Assembly (NCBI GenBank): GCA_036940085.1
Contig: JALLBK010000150.1
Location: forward strand, 1-49,977
DNA from: Discostella pseudostelligera
Taxonomy: Eukaryota > Bacillariophyta > Thalassiosirophyceae > Thalassiosirales > Thalassiosiraceae
Direction: 5' to 3'
Length of the DNA: 49,977 nt
Part shown: one piece after another, positions 1-10,734 of the stretch
Position numbering within the stretch: the first letter of the stretch is position 1
How the letters are laid out: each line of letters starts with the position of its first letter
Position numbers and translations under genes: made by a program
Notes under the pieces: generated by a model
Database searches by the model: none
What the model was told of the DNA's origin: nothing
The model's input: the letters and a program-made list of their open reading frames with translations, nothing else

Positions 1-325
1 ATTCATCACGTGTCTGTTCCGAGTCGAGTCCAGTCCATTCCTTGCCTCCATGTTCCATGTTGTGTCGCCCGTCTAGTCTCTCCAGCACCCCGATTTTGGT
101 CTGGCCGTAGGAGACGACAATTGAGGTAGTGGATTGACTTTTGTGCGTAGAGGCACTTGCCACCACCTCCATGATGATATCCTTTTAATTTATGCCTCTC
201 CAGAGCCCAAAATCACCACCGACTATCTCCTTGATCGTCGATCCGCCATCGTCGGCGCTTGGACCATTACTCATTACTCCCTGCCGTCACACTCCTAGTC
301 TCTCAACCCAAATAGTTATAGTACC
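1..325. other. No gene recognised at left edge
   Basis: No convincing coding region, RNA or repeat is seen. The last part is presumably the promoter and 5' leader of the small secreted-protein gene that starts at 326. Confidence 0.4.
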
Positions 326-730
326 ATGGTTGCTTTCTCATCTTATTTTATGTTGCCGTTAACGGCTAGTTTTATTGTCAGTGCTGAGGCGGGCTATGCA
401 CCGAATGACGCCCCGGAGCTCCCCGAAGGTTTCTGCCCGAAAAGCACAGGGACAATCACATCTACAACCGGAGGTGTGTAGAAGCTTTTGATGTAGCTTT
501 TTTTACCTACAATGTTATCACTTCGTCTATCTAAGAATGATTCTCCTGCTATTTCTTGGGCGTTTGGTCCGCTCATTTTGCTTTCCATCATGCATGTCTT
601 GAAAGAGTGCATGTGTAATTGGCAGCATAAAGATGGATGTGTAGGAAGTAAATGCCAGTATCAAATGGGCTTAAGCTGGTACCACTACAGCTGTGAAGAC
701 TGCAAATGCGTTGCCGAACCATCATCATGA
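326..730 (+). CDS. Small secreted cysteine-rich protein (2 exons)
   Basis: Proposed exons are 326-473 and 606-730. The intron 474-605 has a GT donor and an AAAG acceptor. Splicing is phase 1 (G plus AG restores a Glu codon) and yields 90 residues ending at TGA 728-730. The N-terminus MVAFSSYFMLPLTASFIVSA reads as an ER signal peptide, with cleavage likely around residue 22. The mature part has eight cysteines: one in GFCPKS (exon 1) and seven in exon 2 with spacing C-x-C-x7-C-x4-C-x11-C-x2-C-x-C. The even number and regular spacing suggest up to four disulfides and an extracellular or cell-wall location. I do not recognise the family. Neither exon alone looks like a gene; the spliced product does, which is the main argument. 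An alternative is that exon 2 is the 3' end of a different model. Confidence 0.5.
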
Positions 731-873
731 TAGGTCCCAGATGGAGGCAGGCAACTCTGGATACACGAAACGAGTATTTGATGATGCAGAATGAGGCATA
801 CTACTTCATCGCTGATTGAGTCCTTCAACTAAGCTGAGAATCTACAGACGGATTAATATTTTGCAACGTTTAA

Positions 874-3800
874 TTACTGCGTTTCCCTACCTAGGCTTTG
901 AGCAATAAATGCACTTGTGAATTTGCCACTCAATGACGGAAACTCAAAACCAGAGAAGCTCCTTTTACTGCTGAGCCCTCGTGGCGACATACCAATTGAT
1001 ACTTTTCGCTTTTTGACCGAAGATTTCTGGTCATCGTCGACTTTATGTCCAATTTTTAGGACGGGAGCATGGGCGATGTTAGATCGAACCTCCACTGCTG
1101 TATGACCCTTCTTCATATTATGCTCCTCCAATCCACATCTAAGAGAGAGCATTCGGCAGTCTTTCATGACTGCGAGCAACTGAATAGCTGAGCCGATATT
1201 TCTTTCTACACATAACGATTGCACTTCGCCATCAACTAGCCACCGAATCGGAGTATTCGTACCCGCTAGCATAGCCACTCCCCCCTTCTCCCTATTGACG
1301 ATCGAGATGATACTCTTCGAACTATCCTGTAAAGTCATCGACACCGCAAACCCACCAGTGCCTCGATTGCTTTCACCAGACTCAAGTAGAGGAACAACGG
1401 TAGAGATGGATGCATCCTTCCCCAAGAGGATCGCTTCGTTCCCGAAAAAAGCAGCATTGAACAACCATTCATCATCTCCAAGATACGAGTTCACACCGCC
1501 AAAAGGAGATTCAATTTTGATTTGATGAGCAGTTGTCAGAAGCATCGCATCGTCATTCCCCGTTAAGAAGTTTACGCTCTCAATGTTTTCACTTAGACCA
1601 GACACAGCAGCATTGTCCATTGTCGAGATAGAAGTGAGTAGAGTAACATTTGAATGATCCCACAGTGTAACATAGGGACCATAGGCTACCGATAGCACAG
1701 AACCATCAGAAGAAAACGCAACCAATTGCTGACCAACCGAAGACGAATTCACACTTTGAGCCAACTGGTTGGCAAAACCTGATGGTGTCTTGACCACATA
1801 GAGACATTTCCAAACAGTTGACCTAACACCTGCTCCGCCAGCGGAGGAAGGAGTATCATCAGTTTTCTTCGCCCAAATCCGAAAGGCATCCTCTTCCTGA
1901 CTTAGAGTGCAAGCGACGTTACCATTGGGAGCCATGGATAGGGCGCACACCATACCCTCCTTTCCATGAGGGGCTGACATTGAAGCAACAAGCTCATAGC
2001 TCATGGGCACATCACCATTTCTACGCTTGCGTTGATAATCTGATGATTTGCCAAGTTTCGTTGATGACTCTACGTGGGTCCAAAATTTGATACAAGTGAT
2101 CACATTCATGTGGGTAATGTTTCCTTTTGGTCCTAGCAGATTACACGCAGCGCCAACAGTGGTGTTTTCTGTCCAGACAGTGTCGACGGTGACCAAATCC
2201 TTCCCGCTTTGTCCCACGGCCATATGTGTTACTGCGGGTGCAGGGACGTGAGGATCGGTGGGGTCCCTGCGACTGACCCGATTGTATGGAGCCACCTACA
2301 GATATCCAATAGCACAGATGCAAAGAAAACAGCGTGATCAAAACTTGTGGGACTAGCAACTCCAATTGATGCATATCCAACGAGATGGCTCACCTCAAGA
2401 GTGCCAACGACAGAAGCCAAGTTGGGATCATACCAATGTATCATTCCAGGTGCTCCCGGCAAATTCGTAAGCATGGGGATATTCGTGATCGGATCCTTCA
2501 CCATGATAATCGGACTCCTCTTGCCACGCCGACGACTATCATCTACTTCACGCTCCTCTTCCCCGTGCAACGCCATCGCAGCCAAACCAAACTCCGCCCA
2601 GTCACGTTCATAAGTAGAACTATCAAAGCACTGCATCGAATTATCCGAACAGAAGACAATGATCTTGCCACTACTCCTGCAGGTAAGCATGTGCACGATA
2701 CCACCCCGTCCCACACGCGCTACGAAATGCGACGGTCGATGGAAATTACGATCGAGTTGCCATGTTACGAGGACACTTTCCTCTCCACCCGAGAGGAGGC
2801 TCATTGGATTTGCAATTGTGTTTGCAGCACCACCATCACCACCGCTTTGTAGTCGCCCAGAAGAGGTTGACATGAATGCCAATGTCCTAACGGGATGCGC
2901 GTGCCAATGAACGTTTCGACGGATGGTCACCTCTTCTGGATGCTGCTGGGACAGCCGCTGGAGAGAATCGAAGTCTCCTTTCGTCTTCTTTTCAACAAGA
3001 AGTTGTTTCCGTCGATCCAAGAAATTAGCCACATTGTCGAATAAATTGTCAAGAATCTCAATCTGTCCACCCCCTCTTCCCAATGCCAAATCTTTAGTGT
3101 CCGGTGAAATGGCCAAGGAAGTAATGATCATTTCCTCCTCGGGTATGAATTTATTGGTTGCTTTCATCATCTTGGCGAAGTGCACCAGTTTCGTAGATGG
3201 CGAGGAATTTGACATGTTACCACTGTTCTTGGTAGTGAGCGAATCACGATAGATGGCGAGACCATGAGAAGAACACATCACTACGAATACATCGCCTCTT
3301 GTAGCATCATCATCCACTTCCTTCTCGCCGTCTACTCGGTATTCCAACATACTACGATCACGTCGTGACACAATTGGCAATTGATGTCGTCGGTAGGATG
3401 CCAAAAATCCAAAGATGGAATCATTCTTTTTCAAACAGACAAATTTGTCTTGTTTTGTTCCTTCGTTGTTAGCGTTGGAGGGTACATTCTTCACAAAGAG
3501 TAAGGTCTTGATTGGTAAAGGTTGATGAGGCGAAGTAGTCGACGAATAAGTAGTAGTTGACGTAGTAGATGGTACCACATAGGGTGGAATTTCCATCCGA
3601 ACCAACCAAGTCGTCGTTGACGATGGTGACGATGCAACATTTGCTGAATTCTTCTTCTTCGTCGTCGACGATGATGAGGATGCAGAATTTTCTGCATTAT
3701 TTGGAGTAGTGTCATCAGATGATATCATCGTTTTCGTAACCAGTCCGTAGAGCATGCTATTCCCCCCGGAGAAGGAAGGAGGTGCCTCGTCGGTAGATGA

Positions 3801-4263
3801 TGGACATGTCAAATGCATCAACTCTAGCGCCGTCTTCTTCATCGATGATTTATTCCCCGATGGCACAACCAATTGAAACGATCTACGTGAAGACATCATC
3901 ATCATCGTCGTCGTCGCCAGTGGAAGGAGGAGAAGAAGGCAACCATGCCAATGTGACTGCTCGAATGTCGAGATCATCATTCCTCTCTTGTTCCCCACCA
4001 TTATCATCACCATCAACTCTGGTTGGAAGAATGATCAAGTCACATATTTTCTTTCCATGATGTGCACTCCGTACCACAATCCGCTGAGAATTCGGCACTA
4101 GTATATATTGTCGATCATCACTATTCTTCTTGCCACTACTGCTGCTATGAATGGGCGGTGTTAAAATTGGAACCAGTGATGTGGTGGTAGTGCGAGAGTG
4201 AAGATGCAACAGGGTGTGCCCGTCGACATGTCGAACAGTGGGTGTGGCTGCTGTTGGTGACAT
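874..4263 (-). CDS. WDR75/UTP17 (NAN1)-like WD40 protein of the small-subunit processome
   Basis: In yeast and human this family belongs to the t-UTP subcomplex that starts pre-18S rRNA processing in the nucleolus. The central block reads HWHAHPVRTLAFMSTS, then LLSGGEESVLVTWQL and later FCSDNSMQCFDS, which follows the WDR75 order HWH...LLSGG.ESVLV.W...SDN. A second beta-propeller follows (CIKFWT, VTLWDHS). The 3' exon is 874-2295. An intron 2296-2393 (donor GTGAGC, acceptor CTGTAG) is phase 0. The preceding exon runs up from 2394. The N-terminal part (start ATG at 4261-4263) lies in a different frame from the exon below about 3893, and the two frames meet inside a GAT/GAC repeat coding for poly-Asp. 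No good intron bridges them, so a +1 frame change is needed. The total is about 1,100 residues. Confidence 0.75.
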
Positions 4264-4930
4264 TTGCTCGCTCTGTGGATGAAGACTGGAAGGAGGATAA
4301 GATGGGTAGTAGCAACTGTTCCCTTCTATTGTCTAGTTCAAGGAGATAGGGCGGGGTTAGAAGATGGTGGGCGTCTATGGTCGTAGTAGTGTCGGCGGCT
4401 GCCATTGCTGATTGTTGCCCTTTTGCTTTTGCCATCACGACGACGTGTAGATAGATAGTAGACAGAGTGTGTGGCTTTGCGAGAAGGCATCGATTGCCGT
4501 CCGTCCGTCGTCGTCCAAGATATTGTGGCGAAATTGGCGGGATGAGGTTCGTATGTGGCGATAAGTATGTGGCGAAGAAATTGGCGGGAAGTACAGTGCC
4601 AGAAATCGTCAAGCATGCATCGCCGGCCATGATGTAGAAGATAGCATGAGCGGAGAGGCAGAAAACCAAAACCAACCAAAAGTAACCATGGACGCCGCCG
4701 CCGACACCGACACCACCGACATCAAATAATACGAGTACTATTTACCATAACATTACTTACCACGACGACGACAAATCATCGACCCTTCATTCCATTATTT
4801 ATTTCTTCCTTCCACCAGCACCAGCACCAGCACCAGCAACAGCACCAGCACCAGCACCAGCACCAGCACCAGCACCAGCAACAGCAACAGCAACAGCAAC
4901 AGCACAGGCCAAAACGCAAAAGTAGTTATC
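4264..4930. promoter_or_regulatory. Divergent promoter between WDR75-like and RGG genes
   Basis: 667 bp separate two divergent start codons. It holds GGCGGGA at 4536-4542 and TTGGCGGGAA at 4581-4590, both resembling E2F/DP sites, and a CAGCAN hexamer repeat next to the RGG gene. The open frame on the minus strand (to about 4675) lacks family resemblance and is judged non-coding. Confidence 0.45.
4812..4904 (+). repeat. CCAGCA/ACAGCA hexanucleotide microsatellite
   Basis: About 15 tandem copies of a CAGCA-C/A hexamer end roughly 25 bp before the ATG of the RGG protein, so the repeat is probably in its 5' leader or core promoter. Confidence 0.9.
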
Positions 4931-6775
4931 ATGGAAGATATCACCGCCCCGCGCAAATTCTCTCCCGACGAGACCTCCTCTCTCCGTTCTCTCCTCCGTT
5001 CCAAACTAAATCTTCCCACAACTACCAATGCCACTCAGCAGCAAATACAACAAGCTGAAGAAGATGCCTCCGACTTACTCGATTATGCATTTGCCATGTT
5101 ATCCAATGGTAAGCATGTCCAATATGTAATGAATGAATTAAGTAGTTTGGATATGGAAATTTGTGATATGAATTGTGCCGCAATTTTGGGAGAGGCTTTG
5201 GCTACCTTTTTAATGGAGCTGGATGGTGATGCTGGTGGTGATGGCGCAAAGAAAAAGGATGACATCGTTGCCACAGGTGGTAATAGAGGTGACAGCAGCG
5301 GGGGGAATGCACTGACCAAATCGGGTGCGTTGGGTGCATCTCGCGTTCGTGGGGGAGACAAATCTCATACTGGCAATAATAATGCTAGCTCTCCACCATC
5401 CGCCACTCGACGTGATGGAGGAAGAGGTGGTGGTGGTGGAGGAGGAGGGCGTGGAGAAGGAGGGGCCAGAGGTGGAAGAGAAGGGGGTGACGGAAGGAGT
5501 GGACGAGGGGGAGGTCATGGCGTTGTCAGTGGCAGAATGGGGCAGTCTCCACCATCATCAGGAGGCGGAGGACGAGGGAGAAATGACAATACTCATCGAT
5601 CAACAGCAGCCCCTACTTCACGATCCCTCCATGGAATGGCATTTGATCGTTTAACCCCACATCATCATCAACAACAACAACAACATCAACATGATCTTCG
5701 CCATGACAATAATCGTAGAGGTGGAGGAGGAGGTCCTCCGCCACCACCACATCATGTGTCTTCGGGGAGAGGTGCACAAGATGGTGGATTTCGTGGAGGT
5801 GGACGAGGAAGAGGTGGTGGTGGTGGTGGTGATGGAAGAGGAGGAGATCGCTCTCAGCACAACCATGATCAAGGTGGCGGCAGGAGCGGCAGGGGAAGCC
5901 ATGGAACGGGTGGTAGAGGTGGTGGTATTTCCAGCGGGAGGGGTGGTGGTGGCGGAAGAACGAATGATAATTCAACGGGCAAACGACGGGGTAGGGAGGA
6001 GTACGAGACGGAGGAAGGAAACGAAGAAGATTTCATTACTGCCACATTAGATCGTGGGCTGAATTCTGGTCGGGATGGATTGTTACAAGGAGGAGGAAGA
6101 GGAGGTCGTGGTCGTGGTCGTGGTGGTACTGGGGGGAGAGAGTATGGTCGTGGTGGCAGGGGAGGAAGAGTGGGAGGTGGAGGTGCGTCAGCTGGCCATG
6201 ACGAGGATCCATCTTCACACAGTCATTCGAAGCGACCTCGACAACATTATGACAATGGAGATGGAACGACTGCTGCATCAGCATTAACGACGCCGTTCAA
6301 TGCACAAAATCATGGGCGTGGTGGTGGTGATGGTGGTGGTGCTGCTGGAAGGGGATTTTACCGAGGAGGTAGTGGAGGTAGAGAAGGACGTGGTGGTAGG
6401 CCTTCCTTTGCCGGACGCGGAGTTATTTCTGGACGCGGACGTGGTGGGAGAGGGCGAGGAGGATATTATGATGATAACGAACAATCCGCGGAAATAGTAG
6501 GAGGGGATGGAGAAGCCGGTAGTACTGTTACGGGAGTGCCCGCTGCTACGGTAGAGGCAGCTGCTGTGTCAGAATCACCACTGATCGCTGCATCGTTTGG
6601 ACGAGGTGGTCGAGGAAGGGGCGGCAGGGGCCTGTACCCCTTTTCTGGGCGTGCTGCTCGTGGTGGTGGCAGAGGCGGAGGGAGAGCAGGACGTACGGAA
6701 GTTACCGAAATGATCTCAGCTAAGACGTGGAAGAGGCCTAGAACTATGGACGAAGGATTATCCACCGGAAGGTAG
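4931..6775 (+). CDS. RGG/GAR-repeat protein with N-terminal helical (Nab2/PWI-like) domain
   Basis: Single exon, 614 residues, ATG at 4931. Residues about 8-100 form a compact non-repetitive helical domain with the segment LLDYAFAMLSNGKHVQYVM. Its pattern is like the PWI-like N-terminal fold of Nab2/ZC3H14 poly(A)-binding proteins, though this likeness is weak. From about residue 125 to the end the protein is dominated by RGG, GRGG and poly-Gly tracts with a few acidic patches and a KRRGREEYETEEG basic-acidic stretch. RGG boxes usually bind RNA and are arginine-methylated, so a nuclear or nucleolar RNA-binding role is likely. No RRM, zinc finger or helicase motif is visible. The adjacent divergent gene is a nucleolar rRNA-processing factor. 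The coding region is compositionally extreme, so homology searches outside the first 100 residues will mislead. Confidence 0.75.
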   Translation: MEDITAPRKFSPDETSSLRSLLRSKLNLPTTTNATQQQIQQAEEDASDLLDYAFAMLSNGKHVQYVMNELSSLDMEICDMNCAAILGEALATFLMELDGDAGGDGAKKKDDIVATGGNRGDSSGGNALTKSGALGASRVRGGDKSHTGNNNASSPPSATRRDGGRGGGGGGGGRGEGGARGGREGGDGRSGRGGGHGVVSGRMGQSPPSSGGGGRGRNDNTHRSTAAPTSRSLHGMAFDRLTPHHHQQQQQHQHDLRHDNNRRGGGGGPPPPPHHVSSGRGAQDGGFRGGGRGRGGGGGGDGRGGDRSQHNHDQGGGRSGRGSHGTGGRGGGISSGRGGGGGRTNDNSTGKRRGREEYETEEGNEEDFITATLDRGLNSGRDGLLQGGGRGGRGRGRGGTGGREYGRGGRGGRVGGGGASAGHDEDPSSHSHSKRPRQHYDNGDGTTAASALTTPFNAQNHGRGGGDGGGAAGRGFYRGGSGGREGRGGRPSFAGRGVISGRGRGGRGRGGYYDDNEQSAEIVGGDGEAGSTVTGVPAATVEAAAVSESPLIAASFGRGGRGRGGRGLYPFSGRAARGGGRGGGRAGRTEVTEMISAKTWKRPRTMDEGLSTGR

Positions 6776-6972
6776 AAGATGCATGATGCAGTTGTGGTCC
6801 AATCACCAATCACCAATGAGGCAACATGCTTTTGACCACTAATAACAACACATTGGAAGCTATTATCTCATTTTCTTTAGAGTCTTCGAATTCATTACCC
6901 CACAGATTATTGACAACCTCTTTCAGAATCATCACCGCGAGGGTGCAAAGTGCGAAGATCAAAGATGAGAAG

Positions 6973-8423
6973 ATGCTAGCTAGAAGATGGCTACATCCAC
7001 GTGGCATTCTATCCAGATCGGATACAATCCGGACACATCATGGGCCCACTATGATCTTTCTTCCCGCCAAATCTCAATGCCGACGCTTCTTTAGGTCATC
7101 GCCATCGCCAGCATCGCGTCGAAGCGATGCCGCCGATGCATGGTACACCAGCATTTCCATCACCATGATAATCTCCAACGGCGGCGCATCTACGCCAAAG
7201 CGAGGCGCCTTTATCCTCCTTGAAGGGGTCGATCGATGTGGCAAAACGACGCAAGTTTCTCTCCTCGTTAAGCATCTCCTATCTCTCTCGATTGCCACGG
7301 TTGCCTTACGGTTTCCCGATCGTTCCACCCAGGGTGAGTTCAATGCCAATGCGGCCATGTTGTCGTTTGATCATCATGTGCTCGGCAATGGGATGCATAT
7401 TTTCCTACACGAACCAAATAACTTGCTCATGTTCACTGAACAATATCCGATTTCTCCTTCTCCCGTATCATGACAAAAAGTCGGTGGCTTAATTAATGAA
7501 TACCTCCAATCCTCCGTCCAAACCGACGATCGCGCCATCCATCTATTATTCAGCGCCAATCGATGGGAAGCAGCACCCAATCTCGTTAACACCCTAACAA
7601 GTGGAACGAATATAATCTGTGATCGATATGCCTATAGTGGCGTGGCATTCACTAGTGCCAAACGTACTGAGGATCGAAGTTCCATGTCGGGTGGGGAATT
7701 ATCATTGGATTGGTGTATGAGTCCAGATGTGGGATTGCCGGCACCGGATGCGGTTATTTTTTTGGATTTGGATCAAGAACAGGCGGAGAGTAGAGGAGGG
7801 TAAGACAAAGATACTTGTGTGCATTTATTGTTGAAGTCATGTCATTATTATTTTGGATGGTAGGACATGGAGGATGTGAGCACAATTATTCTCGAGATCA
7901 TTCCAGTTCATCGGATGGCACACACCTCGAGAATTTGCACACATATGTGTGGTCTTTTTGTAGACACACAAACTCCTTCAAATCGAATACGCCCTATATT
8001 GACTGGTCCAGTAGAGCTACTCTCGATCAAGACGGTTACGGGGCTAACAATGTCCAACACATTCTGTCCAACACATTCTTGTATGTTTGCTTGTGCTTTG
8101 TCACCATCCACTAACATTTCCTTTTATTTCACACCCAATCGAATTATAGTTATGGAGGTGAACGATATGAAAAGAAAGAGTTGCAAATCCGCGTAAGGCA
8201 AAGATTTGCCGAATTGCAAGCAATCGACGAGAAGCAGGGGCGAGTACCGTGGCATGTAGTTGATGCGGCACAGTCCATCGAGGAAGTGAAAGAACAGATT
8301 GCCAAAATTGTTACGGATACTATTGACAGAGTGCAGAGTGAATCAGCACCATTGCGTCGAATGTGGGGAGAAGGAGATTATGAATTACCAGTATCGAAGT
8401 CTGAAGAAAAAACAACTAAGTAG
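6973..8423 (+). CDS. Thymidylate kinase (dTMP kinase), 3 exons
   Basis: It phosphorylates dTMP to dTDP. Exons end or begin at 7333, 7481-7799 and 8150-8423. Introns are 7334-7480 (GTGAGT...AAAAAG) and 7800-8149 (GTAAGA...TTATAG). The spliced protein shows the P-loop GVDRCGKTTQ, then FPDRSTQ, HLLFSANRWE, the DRYAYSGVAFT motif, SLDWCMSPDVGLPAPD, the lid RGGYGGERYE and the C-terminal VDAAQSIEEV, all in the order of eukaryotic TMK. In-frame ATGs are at 6826, 6973, 7051 and 7165. The start at 6973 gives an Arg/Ser-rich leader like a mitochondrial presequence. The start at 7165 gives a 253-residue protein close to the usual ~212. An E2F-like site at 7061-7070 lies between these starts, so a short cytosolic form from 7165 is possible. 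It sits 50-200 bp downstream of the RGG gene on the same strand. Confidence 0.9.
7061..7070 (+). promoter_or_regulatory. E2F/DP-like site (TTCCCGCCAA) upstream of the short TMK start
   Basis: This perfect decamer matches the motif found in the other promoters of this window. It lies 95 bp before the ATG at 7165. Thymidylate kinase is a classic S-phase gene, which makes a regulatory role credible, but the site is also inside the longer reading frame. Confidence 0.35.
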
Positions 8424-8568
8424 GTGAGGTGGACAGCTGAAAGGGTATTTGAAAGCAACGCAGAAGAAATGCAAATATGCATCTATTGCAATGAAAACAG
8501 CTTGTTTAGGCGAAACAACTGCATCTAACTTAATTTTTAACAACTTAATATTCATCGAATATGTTGTG

Positions 8569-10734
8569 TTACGAGCTGTTTGTGATGAATTCCTCTTCAT
8601 CCGTTTCTTCTGTACCTTCCTCCTCCTCTTCCTCCAAGGGCAATTTATTCTTCAACGCCGACGAAACAAGCTTTTCGCTAACTGGGCTGAGGGTTGAAGT
8701 TATTGGGCTCAACTCATCGTCGTTTGACTGTTGATGAAGTGTTTTCGGAAGAGGCAGAACAAATATTGAACGGATGTACGCCAATATCCATCCAAGGTAG
8801 AATCCACTCATACTCAGCACGAGATTGAAGGCAAAATGAGGAGGAGAGGGCATTGGCCATCCTCCACTGATACCTACAGTCGAGCTGTGGTCATTCAAAA
8901 ATGTGGTTAGGGCCGATGCCATTGATTGTGATTTTGATCTCGTGTTTGATGTAGATTTCGACTCTAAACGACTTGTATCCTTCTCCTCAATTTTGTCAAT
9001 TTCTGTGTTCCCAATACTTCTCGTCGAAGATTGATCACTTACATCTTTCCAAGAACTCACAATTCGATGCACGCTCTCAACATGCTTCTTTCGTTCCTCA
9101 TCCACTTGCTCCCAAAAGAGACGGGTGGGCATGCAGGTGAAGAATAAGTTGCATCGATACTCATAGCCCCGTTGTTTGCTAACCCTCCAAGACACGGCCA
9201 CCCCTATTCGCTCTTGAATAGTGGATGAGTATGCAAGAGAGGTTGTACGATGAAACGTTGGGATCTCATTTCCAAACATTGTTAGATGCTTTCTGGCAAA
9301 GAATGACAGAGGTGCTATATTGGACGCTCCTCCCCGAGGACTATCGATCACTGCAGCAGCGGCTGCAGCAGTGATAGCCGACATTTCTCCTTTGTCTTTG
9401 ATCTCGATGTGTGTCTCAATACTAACGTTCATTTCGTGATCAGACTCCATCACACGCTTTGTTCCATCTCTATCTCGGGCAATGTCAGTGTTTGATGACT
9501 TGGTCGTCATATCCTCATCTTGCTTCTTGATGACTGATCTTCTACCCGTACTAACTATCCCCATCAATTGAAAAGTTGCCATCCATAGTCTCCACGGCCA
9601 CAGTACAACCCAAATAACAAACTCGGCAACGCCTCGTATCAGTGCAGATATCACCGCAACCCCCCACTGCAATTTCCAAATAACACCACCAATCATCCAT
9701 CGAATGGCTTCCACAGGTAAACTTGCATTCAAAAGCGCTACTACCACCCATGGATAGCCAAAATAGGTACTCGCGGAAATGTACGGTGCAGCAAAGTATC
9801 GATCATATCCATCAAAATTGGCCGAGAGTGGGAGTCGGAACGTTGTGCCAAATGCTTTGGCATGGATGAATGATTTGTTAATGGACCAACCGAATCCTTT
9901 GAAATTGTACTGATCTCGTAGGACACGAAGTAAACTGATCGACTTTTTTTGTTGTTGCTGAATGATTCCTCGAGTAATTATAGACTTCTTCTTCTTGGCA
10001 CTACCACTACTTTGTTTCATTGATTTCTTCCTTGCAGAAGAAGCGCTTGCATTCTCCAAACTACTCGCACTTCCATTGCTGCTACCTCGTATTCTCACCA
10101 ACGATCGCACCCACCGTCGTCTCCTCCTACCCAATCCATCATACTTTCCCACATAATATTCCCAACCAAATCCATCTCGTGTATCACTTGTCATATCAAT
10201 TTTCCATTCACCATCAAAGACATAATTTCGTGGTGGTGTGCAAGATTGTGGATCGAGGGAGGTGGAGTCGCGTCCACCCCCGCCAGTGGTGGCAGACTGG
10301 GTGAATCGACGGGATGACCAGGTATTGCTTTTGGGATTGAATATTTCGTGTTCGTAGAGTTCGTAGAGAAAGGCTAGAGATGATGATGATAAAGGCGTTG
10401 CTGTTTGAGATAGCTGTTGTTGGGATGGATGATAATTGATGGTGTTGTCGTTGTCGTCGTTGGCTCCCCTCTCTGACAATTCTTGCGGATGAAAAAATTC
10501 CGATGATGATGACGATGATACATTATTCTCTTTCACTAGTAGACTTTCATCAACGCCAATAATTGTTGTCTCTGGAAGATTATTGCCCACAGCTGATGGC
10601 AATTGTGATGGCGATGCCGACGGTGAATTGATGCTCCGATGTGAAGGCGACGACGACGTCGATGAAACGTTATACTTCGTGGCAATAACAAGGAATGTCA
10701 CCGCTACGAAGGCAACGCTCCGCCGCACCACCAT
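8569..10734 (-). CDS. Membrane protein with dysferlin/peroxin (DysF) domain
   Basis: 721 residues from the ATG at 10732-10734; further upstream the frame has no ATG. Residues about 4-20 (RRSVAFVAVTFLVIA) form a signal anchor. Around residues 105-205 the order YEHEIFNPKSNTW, then FDGEWKID, then GFGWEYY and finally RRRRRWVRSLVR matches the DysFN-DysFC pair of ferlins, fungal Pex23/Pex30 and TECPR proteins. A central hydrophobic, Trp-rich stretch (IRWMIGGVIWKLQWGVAV, then FVIWVVLWPWRLWMATF) and a helix near the C-terminus (FYLGWILAYI) are likely membrane segments. The tail is very acidic (EEEEEEGTEETDEEE). Fungal relatives shape ER membranes at peroxisome and lipid-droplet sites. A similar role here is inference. 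Confidence 0.65.
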   Translation of the reverse strand: MVVRRSVAFVAVTFLVIATKYNVSSTSSSPSHRSINSPSASPSQLPSAVGNNLPETTIIGVDESLLVKENNVSSSSSSEFFHPQELSERGANDDNDNTINYHPSQQQLSQTATPLSSSSLAFLYELYEHEIFNPKSNTWSSRRFTQSATTGGGGRDSTSLDPQSCTPPRNYVFDGEWKIDMTSDTRDGFGWEYYVGKYDGLGRRRRRWVRSLVRIRGSSNGSASSLENASASSARKKSMKQSSGSAKKKKSIITRGIIQQQQKKSISLLRVLRDQYNFKGFGWSINKSFIHAKAFGTTFRLPLSANFDGYDRYFAAPYISASTYFGYPWVVVALLNASLPVEAIRWMIGGVIWKLQWGVAVISALIRGVAEFVIWVVLWPWRLWMATFQLMGIVSTGRRSVIKKQDEDMTTKSSNTDIARDRDGTKRVMESDHEMNVSIETHIEIKDKGEMSAITAAAAAAVIDSPRGGASNIAPLSFFARKHLTMFGNEIPTFHRTTSLAYSSTIQERIGVAVSWRVSKQRGYEYRCNLFFTCMPTRLFWEQVDEERKKHVESVHRIVSSWKDVSDQSSTRSIGNTEIDKIEEKDTSRLESKSTSNTRSKSQSMASALTTFLNDHSSTVGISGGWPMPSPPHFAFNLVLSMSGFYLGWILAYIRSIFVLPLPKTLHQQSNDDELSPITSTLSPVSEKLVSSALKNKLPLEEEEEEGTEETDEEEFITNSS

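Noticed and set aside
394..612. 72-codon minus-strand frame
   Set aside because: Antisense to the proposed secreted Cys-rich gene and with no protein-like features.
4145..4675. 176-codon minus-strand frame upstream of the WDR75-like gene
   Set aside because: Overlaps the WDR75-like start and the promoter sites; composition is not protein-like and there is no similarity.
7815..8149. Open frames inside the second intron of thymidylate kinase
   Set aside because: The flanking exons join perfectly into the lid motif when the whole 350-nt intron is removed.
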